Source: Simplicispira lacusdiani (lineage in GTDB: Bacteria > Pseudomonadota > Gammaproteobacteria > Burkholderiales > Burkholderiaceae_C). From it: 33,696 nt of DNA. A program made the position numbers and the translations under genes. The stretch's first letter is position 1; each line of letters starts with the position of its first letter. Shown one piece after another: positions 14,530 to 23,461 of the stretch. The notes under the pieces were generated by a model. It was given only the letters and a program-made list of their open reading frames with translations. It had not been told where the DNA came from and made no database searches. The stretch spans positions 1-33,696 of the forward strand of contig NZ_QXGR01000015.1 of the NCBI RefSeq assembly GCF_003604195.1, written 5' to 3'.

Positions 14530-15238
14530 GAGCCGCCTCTATGCCCGCTTTATCCCGAGCGAGGAAGTGGGCGATGTGACGCAATGGCAGTTCGGCGCCG
14601 TGGACGGCTCCGATGCCGTGGTCGAAGAGCCGGTGGAGGAAGATCCGGCTGCGCTGGAGATGGCGGAGGCCGCGCGCCAGGCGGAACTGCAGCAGGCCCG
14701 CGAGGAGGCGTTTGCCCAGGGCGAAGCGCAAGGCCATGCCCAGGCCACGTTGGAGTGGCAGCAGCGCATGGACGACTATGTTGCCGGGCAGGGCCAGGAA
14801 GCCGCACAGCGCCTTGATGCGCTGGTGCGGACCCTGAACGCCAGCCTGGGGGATTTGCAGCAGAACATGGCGCAGGGCGTGCTGGAGCTGGCCTGCGAGA
14901 TCGCACGCCAGGTCGTGCGCCAGGAGTTGCGCTCCAATCCCCATGCGCTCAAGCCGGTGGTGCAGGAGGCGCTGGGCATGCTGGTCACCGATGGGCGTCC
15001 CGCCACGGTGCGGCTCAACCCCGAAGACCATGCCCTGGTGGGCGCGGCGCTGCAGCAGGAGGTGGCTGCGGCTTCGCTGCAATGGGTGGCCGATGCGACG
15101 GTGCCGCCTGGCGGTTGCCTGGTGGAGCAGGCGGGGACCGTGGTCGATGGCAGCCTGGAAAAGCGCTGGGAGCGCGCCATCGCGCCGTTGGGCCTGGCCT
15201 CGGCCTGGCAGGAGAATGAACATGGCGATGGAGCCTGA
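14510..15238 (+). CDS. fliH: Flagellar export ATPase regulator FliH
   Basis: The 242-residue protein holds FliI at the C ring and limits its activity until export. Visible features are an acidic, Glu/Ala-rich N-terminal part, the EEAFAQGEAQGHAQATLEW helix with small-residue spacing typical of FliH, and the C-terminal V/F-type-ATPase-stalk-like domain with LACEIARQVVRQELRSNP. The start is GTG 14510, with GGAGG at 14500-14504 inside fliG; this gives a 20-base overlap with fliG and probably coupled translation. The end overlaps the fliI start by 17 bases. Confidence 0.9.
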   Translation: MTTPTSKSRLYARFIPSEEVGDVTQWQFGAVDGSDAVVEEPVEEDPAALEMAEAARQAELQQAREEAFAQGEAQGHAQATLEWQQRMDDYVAGQGQEAAQRLDALVRTLNASLGDLQQNMAQGVLELACEIARQVVRQELRSNPHALKPVVQEALGMLVTDGRPATVRLNPEDHALVGAALQQEVAAASLQWVADATVPPGGCLVEQAGTVVDGSLEKRWERAIAPLGLASAWQENEHGDGA

Positions 15239-16625
15239 CAAGGCCGCCCCCTGGAAGGGCTTCCTGGAGGATGCGCTGGGCCGCGTCTCGGGCAACCATC
15301 CGCTGGAGACCCGTGGCACCCTCACGCGCCTGACGGGTTTGGTGCTCGAAGCCGTGGGCATCCGCGTGCCGGTGGGCTCGCAGTGCATGGTCCAGCAGCC
15401 CGGCCATGCGCCGGTGCTGGCGGAGGTCGTGGGTTTTTCCGCCGACCGTGCGTTCCTGATGCCGGCCGGGGACATCCATGGCCTGTCCAGTGGCGCCAGC
15501 GTGGTGCCTGCCGCGCCCTACATCCCCGTGCCGCAATTGGACGATACCGAGCCAGCGCGGCCTGTCCAGCGCGTGGGGGCGCTGCGCGTGCCCATGGGGG
15601 ATGGCCTGCTGGGGCGCGTGGTCGATGCACAGGGCATTCCGCTGGACCACGGCGGTCCGCTGCAGGATGTGGTGGCCGAGCCCATGGACCGCCGGCTGAT
15701 CAACGCCATGGACCGGGACCCGGTGCGCGAGTCGCTCGATACCGGCGTGCGCGCCATCAATGCCCTGCTCACGGTGGGGCGGGGCCAGCGGCTGGGCCTG
15801 TTCGCCGGTTCGGGCGTGGGCAAGAGCGTGCTGCTGGGCATGATGGCGCGCTACACCCGGGCCGATGTGATCGTGGTGGGTTTGATCGGCGAGCGGGGCC
15901 GTGAGGTGAAGGAGTTCGTCGAGGACATCCTGGGAGCCCAGGACCGGGGTCGCGCCGTGGTGGTGGCCGCGCCCGCCGATGCGCCGCCGCTGCTGCGCAT
16001 GCAGGGAGCCGCCTATGCGACGGCGGTGGCCGAACATTTCCGCGACAAGGGCAAGCATGTGCTGCTGCTCATGGATTCACTGACCCGCTACGCCATGGCG
16101 CAGCGCGAGATCGCGCTGGCCATTGGCGAGCCGCCCGCCACCAAGGGCTACCCGCCGTCGTGCTTCGCCAAGCTGCCGCAGCTGGTGGAGCGCAGCGGCA
16201 ATGGCCTGCATGGGGTGGGTTCGATCACGGCGTTCTATACGGTGCTGTCGGAAGGTGACGACCAGCAGGACCCGATCGCCGACGCGGCGCGCGCCATCCT
16301 GGATGGGCACATCGTGCTGTCACGGGCGCTGGCCGAAACCGGCCATTTCCCAGCCATCGACATTGAGCAGTCGGCATCGCGGGTGATGCACAACGTGGTT
16401 TCGCGCGAGCATTTCGAGCTGGCGCGGCAGTTCCGCGCCGTCTATTCGCGCTACCAGAAGAGCCGGGATCTGGTGCAGGTGGGGGCCTACATGAGCGGCT
16501 CCGATCCCTTGCTGGACGAGGCCATCCGTCTGCAGCCCGCCATGGCCGGCTTTCTGCAGCAGGGCATGTTCGAGGCGGCGTCGATGGATGAGAGCTGCCA
16601 TGCCATGGCAGCCCTCCTGAACTGA
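15222..16625 (+). CDS. fliI: Flagellum-specific export ATPase FliI
   Basis: The 467-residue hexameric ATPase energises release of export substrates from chaperones. The Walker A motif GSGVGKS is at about residues 196-202, with VIVVGLIGERGREVKEF after it. HVLLLMDSLTRYAMAQREI is the Walker B region and YPPSCFAKLPQLVERSG matches the type III ATPase signature. Three in-frame ATGs lie at 15216, 15222 and 15228; GGAG at 15211-15214 best fits 15222. The gene overlaps fliH and precedes fliJ by 19 bases. Confidence 0.96.
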   Translation: MAMEPDKAAPWKGFLEDALGRVSGNHPLETRGTLTRLTGLVLEAVGIRVPVGSQCMVQQPGHAPVLAEVVGFSADRAFLMPAGDIHGLSSGASVVPAAPYIPVPQLDDTEPARPVQRVGALRVPMGDGLLGRVVDAQGIPLDHGGPLQDVVAEPMDRRLINAMDRDPVRESLDTGVRAINALLTVGRGQRLGLFAGSGVGKSVLLGMMARYTRADVIVVGLIGERGREVKEFVEDILGAQDRGRAVVVAAPADAPPLLRMQGAAYATAVAEHFRDKGKHVLLLMDSLTRYAMAQREIALAIGEPPATKGYPPSCFAKLPQLVERSGNGLHGVGSITAFYTVLSEGDDQQDPIADAARAILDGHIVLSRALAETGHFPAIDIEQSASRVMHNVVSREHFELARQFRAVYSRYQKSRDLVQVGAYMSGSDPLLDEAIRLQPAMAGFLQQGMFEAASMDESCHAMAALLN

Positions 16626-16644
16626 GCACGGGAGCACCAGCACC

Positions 16645-17094
16645 ATGCCCGCGCCGAATGCACTGTCCGTGGCCTTGGAAATGGCATTGCGCCACCGGGA
16701 TGAAGCCCGTCGGCTGCTGCAGGATGCGCGCAATGCGCGCCAGGCCGCGCAGGACCAGCTGGATCAGCTTTCCGGCTATGCCCAGGAAACACAGAACCGC
16801 TGGGGCATGCGGCCCGATGCCGCTGTGCAGCCGGAAGTGATGTACCACCACTACCAGTTCATGCACCGCCTGGAGCATGCCATGGGATTGCAGACGGGCG
16901 TGGTGGGCTCGCACGTCGAACGTGTGGGCGCGGCGGAGAAAGCCTTGCTAGAAGCCGAATTGCGCTTGGCCAGCCTCAAGAAGCTGGTCGAAAAGCGCCA
17001 GCGGGATGCCCTGCTGGCCCAGACGCGGCGCGAACAGAAACAAACCGATGAGCGTGCTGCCCTGCAGTATCGCAAGACATTCAATGGTTCCTAG
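16645..17094 (+). CDS. fliJ: Flagellar export chaperone FliJ
   Basis: The 149-residue, almost wholly helical coiled-coil protein resembles the central stalk of rotary ATPases and recycles export chaperones at the FliI ring. The heptad-rich segments RHRDEARRLLQDARNARQAA and LASLKKLVEKRQRDALLAQ are typical. Its place between fliI and fliK supports the call, since FliJ sequences are weakly conserved. GGGAG precedes the ATG. Confidence 0.9.
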   Translation: MPAPNALSVALEMALRHRDEARRLLQDARNARQAAQDQLDQLSGYAQETQNRWGMRPDAAVQPEVMYHHYQFMHRLEHAMGLQTGVVGSHVERVGAAEKALLEAELRLASLKKLVEKRQRDALLAQTRREQKQTDERAALQYRKTFNGS

Positions 17095-17111
17095 GAGCCG
17101 GGAGAGACAGC

Positions 17112-18407
17112 ATGGAACAAGCACGCATCAGCAGCTCGCACCAAGGGAGTCAAGCCACCCATGCAGTGCGGGGAAAATCGTCGGCCCAAGGGGCGGATCA
17201 GGGCGCGCAGGCAGCGGGATCGGGAGATTTCTTGTCCCTGCTTGCGGCGTTGGGCGATGGGGGCTTGCAACCGCCGCTGGAATCTCCGACCGATGCGGTG
17301 GGGTCGGAGGCTCTCGTGGACGATCCGGCGACAGCCGATGCTGCCGCATTGGCTGCGTTGCAAGGAGGGTTCCTTCCCTGGCAGTTGCCTGATGCCATGG
17401 CGCAGACCACGGCGGAAATCGCGGCCAGGTCCGCTGGCCTGGGATCGGTGCGCGGTGGCGCCGAGGCGCTGGCCGACGGCATGCTGGGCATCGGATTGCT
17501 GCCCCAGGATGGATTGGTCGCGCAGACGGCGTTGATGGATGCGACCACAGAGGCGCGGACGGATTCGGCCGATGTGGCTGGCGTCTCGGGCTCTACTCTG
17601 GCACCGCCAGCGGGAGCGGGTCGACGCAAGAACCCAGGCTTGGCCTTTGGCGCTGACCTGGCCGGCGCGGCGGGTACGCCGGCCGTGGGCGCGGCAGGGG
17701 CCAAGGCCCAAGGCGCCGTGCAGCTTCCGCAAGGGGCGGCCATCCAGCCCCAGATGGGGGGCGAAAGGCGCGATGCCATGGTGGCTTCCCGTGAGGCTTC
17801 TTCACCCTTGGCGCCAGAGTTGGCGGCCTTGGTGCCCCAGGTACCAGGCGTGGCGGAAACCATGCCCGGCGGGCGTGGTTTGGCGCAAGGGGGTGAGTCC
17901 GGTGCGCGCGAGCCGGGTGTCTGGGGGCAGGTGGGGGAAAGCCATGAACCACAAGGTGCCGGGCAGGTGGATGGCTCCGACATGTTCGCCGATCCCTCCA
18001 TGGCACCAACCGAAGATGCTGTGGCTGAGCAGGTGGCTTTCTGGGTTCACCAGAATATCCAGAACGCAGAGCTGACCGTGAAGCACGATGGCAAGCCGGT
18101 GGAGGTGAGCGTGTCTCTGACGGGCAATGAGGCCCATGTGGCGTTCCGCAGCGATCAGGCGCAGACCCGTGACCTGCTGGATGCCAGTGTTTCGCAATTG
18201 CGCGACCTGCTGCACCAGGAGGGCCTGGTGCTTTCGGGGGTCTCCGTGGGAGACTCCAGCGCTCAGTCTCGCGAGGGTGGCGCTCAGCAGGGCCAGCGCG
18301 AGGTGCCGCGCAATGCGCAGGTGACGGTACCTGCCGTGGCCGGCGCACAGCAGCGCAGCAGCGGCGTGGATGTCCTGAGCGATCGTGCGGTCGATCTCTT
18401 CATCTGA
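17112..18407 (+). CDS. fliK: Flagellar hook-length control protein FliK
   Basis: The 431-residue secreted ruler switches export from hook to filament proteins. The first 300 residues are low-complexity (Ala, Gly, Gln, Pro, Ser), as in other FliK proteins, and poorly conserved. The C-terminal switch domain is recognisable in LTVKHDGKPVEVSVSLTGNE, VAFRSDQAQTRDLLDAS and LRDLLHQEGLVLSGVSVGD. A GGAGAG site precedes the ATG. It is the last gene of the fliFGHIJK run; 181 non-coding bases follow. Confidence 0.92.
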   Translation: MEQARISSSHQGSQATHAVRGKSSAQGADQGAQAAGSGDFLSLLAALGDGGLQPPLESPTDAVGSEALVDDPATADAAALAALQGGFLPWQLPDAMAQTTAEIAARSAGLGSVRGGAEALADGMLGIGLLPQDGLVAQTALMDATTEARTDSADVAGVSGSTLAPPAGAGRRKNPGLAFGADLAGAAGTPAVGAAGAKAQGAVQLPQGAAIQPQMGGERRDAMVASREASSPLAPELAALVPQVPGVAETMPGGRGLAQGGESGAREPGVWGQVGESHEPQGAGQVDGSDMFADPSMAPTEDAVAEQVAFWVHQNIQNAELTVKHDGKPVEVSVSLTGNEAHVAFRSDQAQTRDLLDASVSQLRDLLHQEGLVLSGVSVGDSSAQSREGGAQQGQREVPRNAQVTVPAVAGAQQRSSGVDVLSDRAVDLFI

Positions 18408-18435
18408 GGCGCGCGCAGGCTGCGGACGGAGGGCT

Positions 18436-18556
18436 TGCCGGGCAGGCCGGCAGGTGGAATGCCGTGGTTTTGCGCTTTTATTCTGGCTATTATGGTTCCG
18501 TGCATGCTCAATAATGGGCCATGCATACGAACCAGCAACTGGCGCAGGGCGCCAGT
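18436..18556 (+). promoter_or_regulatory. fliK-fliL intergenic hairpins and possible promoter
   Basis: Three inverted repeats occur in this gap. TGCCGG/CCGGCA (18436-18452) could end the fliK transcript, although it lacks a T-run. TGCATG/CATGCA (18501-18506 and 18520-18525) may be a protein site. ACTGGCGC/GCGCCAGT (18538-18556) is a perfect 8-bp hairpin 20 bases before the fliL ribosome binding site. TATTAT at 18488-18493 is a plausible -10 box without a clear -35. The gap suggests a second operon starting at fliL. Confidence 0.4.
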
Positions 18557-18588
18557 GTCAACCGTACCTGCCGCTAGGAAAATTCAAC

Positions 18589-19155
18589 GTGTCATCCAAT
18601 GCACCTGCAGCTGAGTCTGCGAAAAAGCCTGCCAAGAGCAAGAAGCTCATCATCATCGGTGCCGTGGTTGTGCTGCTGTTGGTCGTGGTGGGGGGCGGGG
18701 CTGCATGGTTCCTGTCCAAGCGCAACGCAGTCGACGAGGATGGCGAGGCGGTGCCCGCCAAGGCGGCCGAACCCGCAGCCGCTCCCACGTTCCTGCCAAT
18801 GGACATGATGGTGGTGAACCTTGCGGACAATGGCGGGGAACGGTTTGCGCAGATCGGCATTACCTTGGAGCTGGCCGATACCAAGACCGCAGACCTGGTC
18901 AAGCAGCACATGCCGAGCATTCGCAATGGAGTGCTGATGCTGGCATCGCAGCGCACGTCGGACGAATTGCTCACGCGCGAAGGCAAGGAAAAGCTGGCGG
19001 ACGACATCCTGCGCGAGGTGTCGCGCCCCCTGGGCTTTGACGTGCCGGCTGCCAAGAGCCAAAAGGCCGCGGATGGCGATGAGCCGCAGCCCCGCAGCCG
19101 CAAGGGTGCCAATCCGGTCCGGCGGGTGCTTTTTTCCGGTTTCATCATTCAGTAA
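18589..19155 (+). CDS. fliL: Flagellar basal body-associated protein FliL
   Basis: The 188-residue single-pass inner-membrane protein surrounds the stator and raises motor torque. A lysine-rich N-terminal cytoplasmic tail (KKPAKSKK) is followed by one membrane helix, LIIIGAVVVLLLVVVGGGAAW, at about residues 20-41. A periplasmic SPFH-like domain follows with FLPMDMMVVNLAD and ERFAQIGITLELAD, and the end VRRVLFSGFIIQ is typical. The start is taken as GTG 18589 with AGGAAA at 18576-18581; the frame is open back to 18385, but that part overlaps fliK and has no FliL character. Confidence 0.93.
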   Translation: MSSNAPAAESAKKPAKSKKLIIIGAVVVLLLVVVGGGAAWFLSKRNAVDEDGEAVPAKAAEPAAAPTFLPMDMMVVNLADNGGERFAQIGITLELADTKTADLVKQHMPSIRNGVLMLASQRTSDELLTREGKEKLADDILREVSRPLGFDVPAAKSQKAADGDEPQPRSRKGANPVRRVLFSGFIIQ

Positions 19156-19174
19156 GCCGCGCGAGGGCCGTGCA

Positions 19175-20179
19175 ATGAGTGAATCGTTCTTATCCCAGGA
19201 AGAAGTCGATGCCCTTCTGGAGGGGGTGACCGGCGAGAGCCAGAAGACGGAAGAGGAGGTCCTCGAAAAAGGGGAGGTGCGCAATTACGACATCTCCAGC
19301 CAGGAGCGCATCGTCCGTGGCCGCATGCCGACGATGGAGATCGTCAATGAGCGATTCGCGCGCAATTTCCGCATCGGTCTGTTCAATTTCATCCGCCGCA
19401 GCCCTGAAATTTCGGTGGGCACGGTGGCGGTGCAGCGCTACAGCGCATTCCTGCGTGAACTGGCGGTACCCACCAATTTCAACATCGTGGCGATCCGGCC
19501 ATTGCGCGGCAGCGGGCTGATCGTGTGCGAGCCGTCGCTGGTGTTCGGCATCATCGACACCCTGTTCGGCGGTGTCGGTAAATTCCAGACCCGGATCGAG
19601 GGGCGGGATTTCTCCCCGACCGAGCAGCGTGTCATCCAGCGCCTGGTGGATGTCATCTGCACCGAATACAAGAAAGCCTGGCACGGTATCTATCCCCTGG
19701 AGCTGGATTACCAGCGCTCGGAGATGCAGCCGCAGTTTGCCAATATCGCCACTCCGAGCGAAATCGTGGTGTCCACGGCCTTCCAGCTGGAGATCGGCGA
19801 TTTGGCCGGGGCTATCCATATCTGCATGCCCTATGCCACGCTGGAGCCGATCCGCGACGTGCTCTATTCCTCCACCCAGGGGGATTCGATCGAAGTGGAT
19901 CGGCGTTGGGTGCGTGTCCTGACGCGCGAGATCCAGGCGGCCGAAGTCACGCTGGTGGCGGAGCTGGCACGCGCCGACGCCACGGTGGAGCAACTGCTGG
20001 CCATGAAGCCTGGCGATTTCATCGAGCTGGATCGGGAGCCGCGGATTCGGGCCTCTATCGGCGGTGTGCCGATTTTTGAATGCCAATACGGGACCCACAA
20101 CTCGAAGTACGCGATCCGTATTGAAGAATGCCTGCGTAACGCAGACATGCACTGGATGGGAGAAAAAGATGTCGGCTGA
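19175..20179 (+). CDS. fliM: Flagellar motor switch protein FliM
   Basis: The 334-residue C-ring protein receives CheY-P. The N-terminal SESFLSQEEVDALLEGVTGE contains the CheY-binding segment. Conserved family parts are RIVRGRMPTMEIVNERFARNFR, NFIRRSPEISV and PLRGSGLIVCEPSLVFGIIDTLFGG. A C-terminal SpoA-like domain contains MKPGDFIELD. ATG 19175 starts 19 bases after fliL; the longer frame from 19037 overlaps fliL and is not FliM-like. It overlaps fliN by 11 bases. Confidence 0.97.
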   Translation: MSESFLSQEEVDALLEGVTGESQKTEEEVLEKGEVRNYDISSQERIVRGRMPTMEIVNERFARNFRIGLFNFIRRSPEISVGTVAVQRYSAFLRELAVPTNFNIVAIRPLRGSGLIVCEPSLVFGIIDTLFGGVGKFQTRIEGRDFSPTEQRVIQRLVDVICTEYKKAWHGIYPLELDYQRSEMQPQFANIATPSEIVVSTAFQLEIGDLAGAIHICMPYATLEPIRDVLYSSTQGDSIEVDRRWVRVLTREIQAAEVTLVAELARADATVEQLLAMKPGDFIELDREPRIRASIGGVPIFECQYGTHNSKYAIRIEECLRNADMHWMGEKDVG

Positions 20180-20609
20180 AGACAACAAGAGTGGTGATGC
20201 AGCAGATGATCCGTTTGCCGGCTGGGCCGAGGCCCTGGAAGAGCAAAAGCATTCGGACGAAAAACATGCGAGCAGTGAGCAAGGCGGGCCCCTGACCGGC
20301 GAGCCGGCCAGGCCGTTCTCGGCGGGAGGCTCCGATGCGCCACTGCATGACATCAACATGGTGCTCGACATCCCGGTTCAGCTGTCCGTGGAGTTGGGGC
20401 GTACCAAGGTACCGATCAAATACATTTTGCAGTTGGCCCAGGGGTCGGTGGTGGAGCTCGACGCCTTGGCGGGTGAGCCCATGGACGTGCTGGTCAATGG
20501 CTACCTTATTGCGCAAGGCGAGGTGGTGGTGGTGAATGACAAATTCGGCATCCGACTGACCGATGTGGTCACGCCCTCGGAGCGTTTGCGCCGGGTCAGC
20601 CGTGGATAG
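20169..20609 (+). CDS. fliN: Flagellar motor switch protein FliN
   Basis: The 146-residue protein forms the bottom of the C ring and docks FliH. An acidic, disordered N-terminal half (about residues 1-60) precedes the SpoA domain. That domain has VLDIPVQLSVELGRTKVPIK, LAQGSVVELDALAGEP and VLVNGYLIAQGEVVVVNDKF. The start at ATG 20169 overlaps the end of fliM. The length is normal for FliN proteins with an extension. Confidence 0.96.
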   Translation: MSAEDNKSGDAADDPFAGWAEALEEQKHSDEKHASSEQGGPLTGEPARPFSAGGSDAPLHDINMVLDIPVQLSVELGRTKVPIKYILQLAQGSVVELDALAGEPMDVLVNGYLIAQGEVVVVNDKFGIRLTDVVTPSERLRRVSRG

Positions 20610-20616
20610 TGCAGGC

Positions 20617-20979
20617 ATGTCCCAGACGTTGCTCGTGGTGGTGCTGTTCGTGGCCGGCATGGCTGCGCTGCCCTGGTTGGTTCGCCGCATCCAGCAGCGG
20701 CAGGCGGCAGGCATTGCCTCCCCTGGCGCGGCGTCGCGCGTTCTTTCGGCCGTGGCCGTGGGCCCCCACCAGCGCGTGGTGACCGTGGAGGTGGGGCCCG
20801 AGCATGCGCGCACGACGCTGGTGCTTGGCGTCACGGCACAGCAGATCAATTGCCTGCATGTTCTGGGTCCGCAGGTCGCAACGCCATTGGTGGCTTCGGC
20901 GGGCTTTGCGGGAGCGATGCAGCGGGAGCGGGCAGCGCAGGCCGTGGCCGCCGCAGAGGGAGCCGCCGATGCGCCGTGA
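20617..20979 (+). CDS. fliO: Flagellar export gate assembly protein FliO
   Basis: The 120-residue protein has one N-terminal membrane helix (TLLVVVLFVAGMAALPWLV) followed by a small cytoplasmic domain with VLSAVAVGPHQRVVTVEVG and LVLGVTAQQINCLHVL, as in FliO. It helps assemble the FliP ring. The start is ATG 20617, although GTG 20602 in the same frame is possible. Its sequence is weakly conserved, but the position between fliN and fliP makes the call safe. The end overlaps fliP. Confidence 0.88.
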   Translation: MSQTLLVVVLFVAGMAALPWLVRRIQQRQAAGIASPGAASRVLSAVAVGPHQRVVTVEVGPEHARTTLVLGVTAQQINCLHVLGPQVATPLVASAGFAGAMQRERAAQAVAAAEGAADAP

Positions 20980-21757
20980 ATCTGGTGTCTGGATGTCCCT
21001 GGGGCACTGGCTTCGGCAGGCGAGGCGTTGCGGGGTGTTGCTGGCCGTCATGGCTCTGCATGTCCCGGCCATGGCGCAATCCGGCGGCTCGTTGCCGTTG
21101 CTGGTCGGGTCCGGCAGTGGCGGGGCAAGCTATTCCGTGCCAATCCAGACGCTGCTGTTTTTCACGGCATTGTCTTTTCTGCCTGCGGTGCTGCTGATGA
21201 TGACCGGCTTCACGCGCATCGTCATTGTTCTGTCCTTGCTGCGGCAGGCCATCGGTACGCAGTCTGCGCCGCCCAACCAGGTGATCATCGGCCTGTCGCT
21301 GTTCCTGACCATGTTTGTCATGGGACCGACGCTTGACCGCGTGTACCAGGATGCGTACCTGCCCTACACAAAGAACGCCATCAGCTTCGAGCAGGCGCTC
21401 GAACGGGGTGAGGCGCCCATGCGCCAGTTCATGCTCAAGCAGACGCGCCAGTCCGACTTTGCCTTGTTCGCGCGCCTGGCGCGGCTCGATGCCTCGGCCA
21501 CAGCCGAGACGGCACCCCTGCGCGTGTTGGTGCCGGCGTTCGTGACCAGCGAGCTCAAGTCGGCATTCCAGATCGGGTTCATGATTTTCATCCCGTTCCT
21601 GGTGATCGACATGGTGGTTTCCAGCATCCTGATGTCGCTTGGCATGATGATGCTTTCCCCGGTGCTGGTGGCGCTGCCTTTCAAATTGATGTTGTTCGTG
21701 TTGGCCGACGGATGGAACCTGTTGATTGGTTCGTTGGCGGCGAGCTTTGTGACATGA
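20969..21757 (+). CDS. fliP: Flagellar export gate protein FliP
   Basis: The 262-residue membrane protein is a core subunit of the export gate. A cleavable signal peptide is visible: basic RQARRCG, then a hydrophobic run, then an AMA-Q cleavage site near residue 37. Family motifs include LLMMTGFTRIVIVLSLLRQAIGTQSAPPNQ in two adjacent parts, LSLFLTMFVMGP, and FMIFIPFLVIDMVVSSILMS. The start is ATG 20969, with GAGGGAG at 20955-20961 inside fliO; the longer frame from 20804 is fliO overlap. Confidence 0.97.
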   Translation: MRRESGVWMSLGHWLRQARRCGVLLAVMALHVPAMAQSGGSLPLLVGSGSGGASYSVPIQTLLFFTALSFLPAVLLMMTGFTRIVIVLSLLRQAIGTQSAPPNQVIIGLSLFLTMFVMGPTLDRVYQDAYLPYTKNAISFEQALERGEAPMRQFMLKQTRQSDFALFARLARLDASATAETAPLRVLVPAFVTSELKSAFQIGFMIFIPFLVIDMVVSSILMSLGMMMLSPVLVALPFKLMLFVLADGWNLLIGSLAASFVT

Positions 21758-21767
21758 GGGAGCCGGC

Positions 21768-22037
21768 ATGACTGCACAAATGGTGCTTACCATTGGAAGC
21801 GATGCGCTGACCTTGCTGCTGATGATCGCCATGCCTGTGCTGGGAGTGGTCATGGCCGTGGGTCTGGTTGTGAGTATCTTCCAGGCCGTGACGCAAATCC
21901 ACGAGGCCACGCTGGCATTCGTGCCCAAGCTGATCGCAGCGATGGTGGTGTTCGCGGTGGCTGGGCCCTGGATGATCAGCACCTTGGTGGACTACATCCG
22001 GCGTACCATCGAATCCATTCCTTCCGTGATCGGCTAG
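21768..22037 (+). CDS. fliQ: Flagellar export gate protein FliQ
   Basis: The 89-residue membrane protein has two hydrophobic helices (LLLMIAMPVLGVVMAVGLVV and AAMVVFAVAGPWMISTLV) joined by the conserved loop QAVTQIHEATLAFVPKL. FliQ subunits wrap the FliP-FliR core of the export gate. GGGAG sits just before the ATG, and the gene lies 10 bases after fliP. Confidence 0.96.
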   Translation: MTAQMVLTIGSDALTLLLMIAMPVLGVVMAVGLVVSIFQAVTQIHEATLAFVPKLIAAMVVFAVAGPWMISTLVDYIRRTIESIPSVIG

Positions 22038-22050
22038 CCGGCGGTTCTGC

Positions 22051-22821
22051 ATGGTCACGTTTTCCGAAGCGCAGTTGATGGCGTGGCTGTCACCCATCCT
22101 GTGGCCTTTTCTGCGCATCTTGGCGGTGTTTTCCGTGGCACCGTTGTTTTCTATGCGCGCTATTCCGATGCGAGCCAAGATCGGCCTCGCCTTCTTTGTT
22201 GCTCTGTGCGCTCAGGCAGTGCTGGGTGAGCAGCCCGTGATTTCCGTCAATGGGCGCGAAGCACTCGGGGCCGTGGCGCAGCAGGTCGTGGTGGGGCTGT
22301 CCATCGGGTTTGCCGTGCGGTTGGTGTTTGCAGCCGTCGAATTGGCGGGTGAAGTTATCGGTCTGCAGATGGGTCTGAATTTCGCCTCGTTCTTCGATCC
22401 GACAAGCAACGCCCAGATGAGTGCTGTGGCACGGTTCTTCGGCAATCTTTCCATGCTTCTGTTCGTGGTGATCAACGGGCATCTGATGGTGCTGATGGCC
22501 GTGGTCAAGAGCTTTGATAGCTTTCCCGTGGATGGCCATTTCATGCAGGCGCTGGGTCAGATGCGCTTACACGAAATGGGAGCCGCGTTGTTTTCCAGCG
22601 CATTGTGGATTGCCTTGCCCATGATCGCGCTCTTGCTCTTCGTCAACCTGACGCTTGGCATCATTTCCCGGGTGGCGCCACAGATGAATATCTATGCCGT
22701 CGGGTTTCCGGTTACTTTGACGGTGGGGCTTTTGGGCATCGCCGCCACCTTGCCGATGATGGAGCAGCCGGTGCTGACGTTGTTTCAGCAGGCGATTGAC
22801 CTGTTTGCCGCCCAGCGCTGA
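22051..22821 (+). CDS. fliR: Flagellar export gate protein FliR
   Basis: The 256-residue polytopic membrane protein completes the FliPQR gate. Recognisable parts are WPFLRILAVFSVAPLFSMRA, GLQMGLNFASFFDPTSN and LTLGIISRVAPQMNIYAVGFP split across the C-terminal half. flhB is not adjacent. It is the last gene of the fliL-R run and converges on the response regulator gene with only 10 bases between stops and no visible terminator. Confidence 0.96.
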   Translation: MVTFSEAQLMAWLSPILWPFLRILAVFSVAPLFSMRAIPMRAKIGLAFFVALCAQAVLGEQPVISVNGREALGAVAQQVVVGLSIGFAVRLVFAAVELAGEVIGLQMGLNFASFFDPTSNAQMSAVARFFGNLSMLLFVVINGHLMVLMAVVKSFDSFPVDGHFMQALGQMRLHEMGAALFSSALWIALPMIALLLFVNLTLGIISRVAPQMNIYAVGFPVTLTVGLLGIAATLPMMEQPVLTLFQQAIDLFAAQR

Positions 22822-22831
22822 CTACCGGGGC

Positions 22832-23461
22832 CTACACCAGTTGGTTGCGGATGGCGTAGACCGTGAGTTCGGCGTTGTTGCTCAATTTGAGTTTTTCGAG
22901 CACACGGGCGCGGTAGACGCTGACAGTCTTGGGGCTGAGCATCAGTTCTTCGGCGATCTCTGACAGCTTCTTGCCTGAGGCAATCTTGAGCAGGGTTTGC
23001 AACTCGCGTTCGGACAGTGTGGTGTGGGGTGCTTCGTGTTCGGGCTGGGATACGCTTTCGGCAAGCATCTGCGCCACTTCGGCAGTGAGGTACTTTCGCC
23101 CCTGGGCCAGGGTGCGCACGGCTTCAATCAATGCCACCGGGTCTGCCGCCTTGCTGGCATAGCCCTGCGCACCCGCGCGCAGGCAGCGCACGGCGTACTG
23201 GTCCTCGGGGTTCATCGATACCACCAGGACTTTGATGGCGGAATCCGTCTCGCGCAAACTGGCTAAGACTTCCAGGCCATTGCGGCCCGGCATGTTCAAA
23301 TCGAGCAGCAGCACATCGCAGGGAGCTGTGCGCAGGACATCGCGCAGATCGGGATAGCTACCGGCTTCTCCGGTCACTTCGATGTCGGGTGCCTCGGTCA
23401 ATGTATCGCGAATACCCCGACGCACGACAGCGTGGTCATCGCAGAGCACCACTCGAATCAT
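22832..23461 (-). CDS. NarL/FixJ-family response regulator
   Basis: The 209-residue two-domain regulator has an N-terminal receiver with acidic residues D8 and D9, phosphoacceptor D54 (LLLDLNMPG) and K104. A C-terminal LuxR-type helix-turn-helix lies at about 148-207 (LSERELQTLLKIASGKKLSEIAEELMLS in two parts, then KTVSVYRARVLEKL). The ATG overlaps the stop of the histidine kinase gene (ATGA), so the two form an operon and probably a cognate pair. The target genes are unknown. It is not a FleR/NtrC-type flagellar activator because it has no AAA+ domain. Confidence 0.93.
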   Translation of the reverse strand: MIRVVLCDDHAVVRRGIRDTLTEAPDIEVTGEAGSYPDLRDVLRTAPCDVLLLDLNMPGRNGLEVLASLRETDSAIKVLVVSMNPEDQYAVRCLRAGAQGYASKAADPVALIEAVRTLAQGRKYLTAEVAQMLAESVSQPEHEAPHTTLSERELQTLLKIASGKKLSEIAEELMLSPKTVSVYRARVLEKLKLSNNAELTVYAIRNQLV

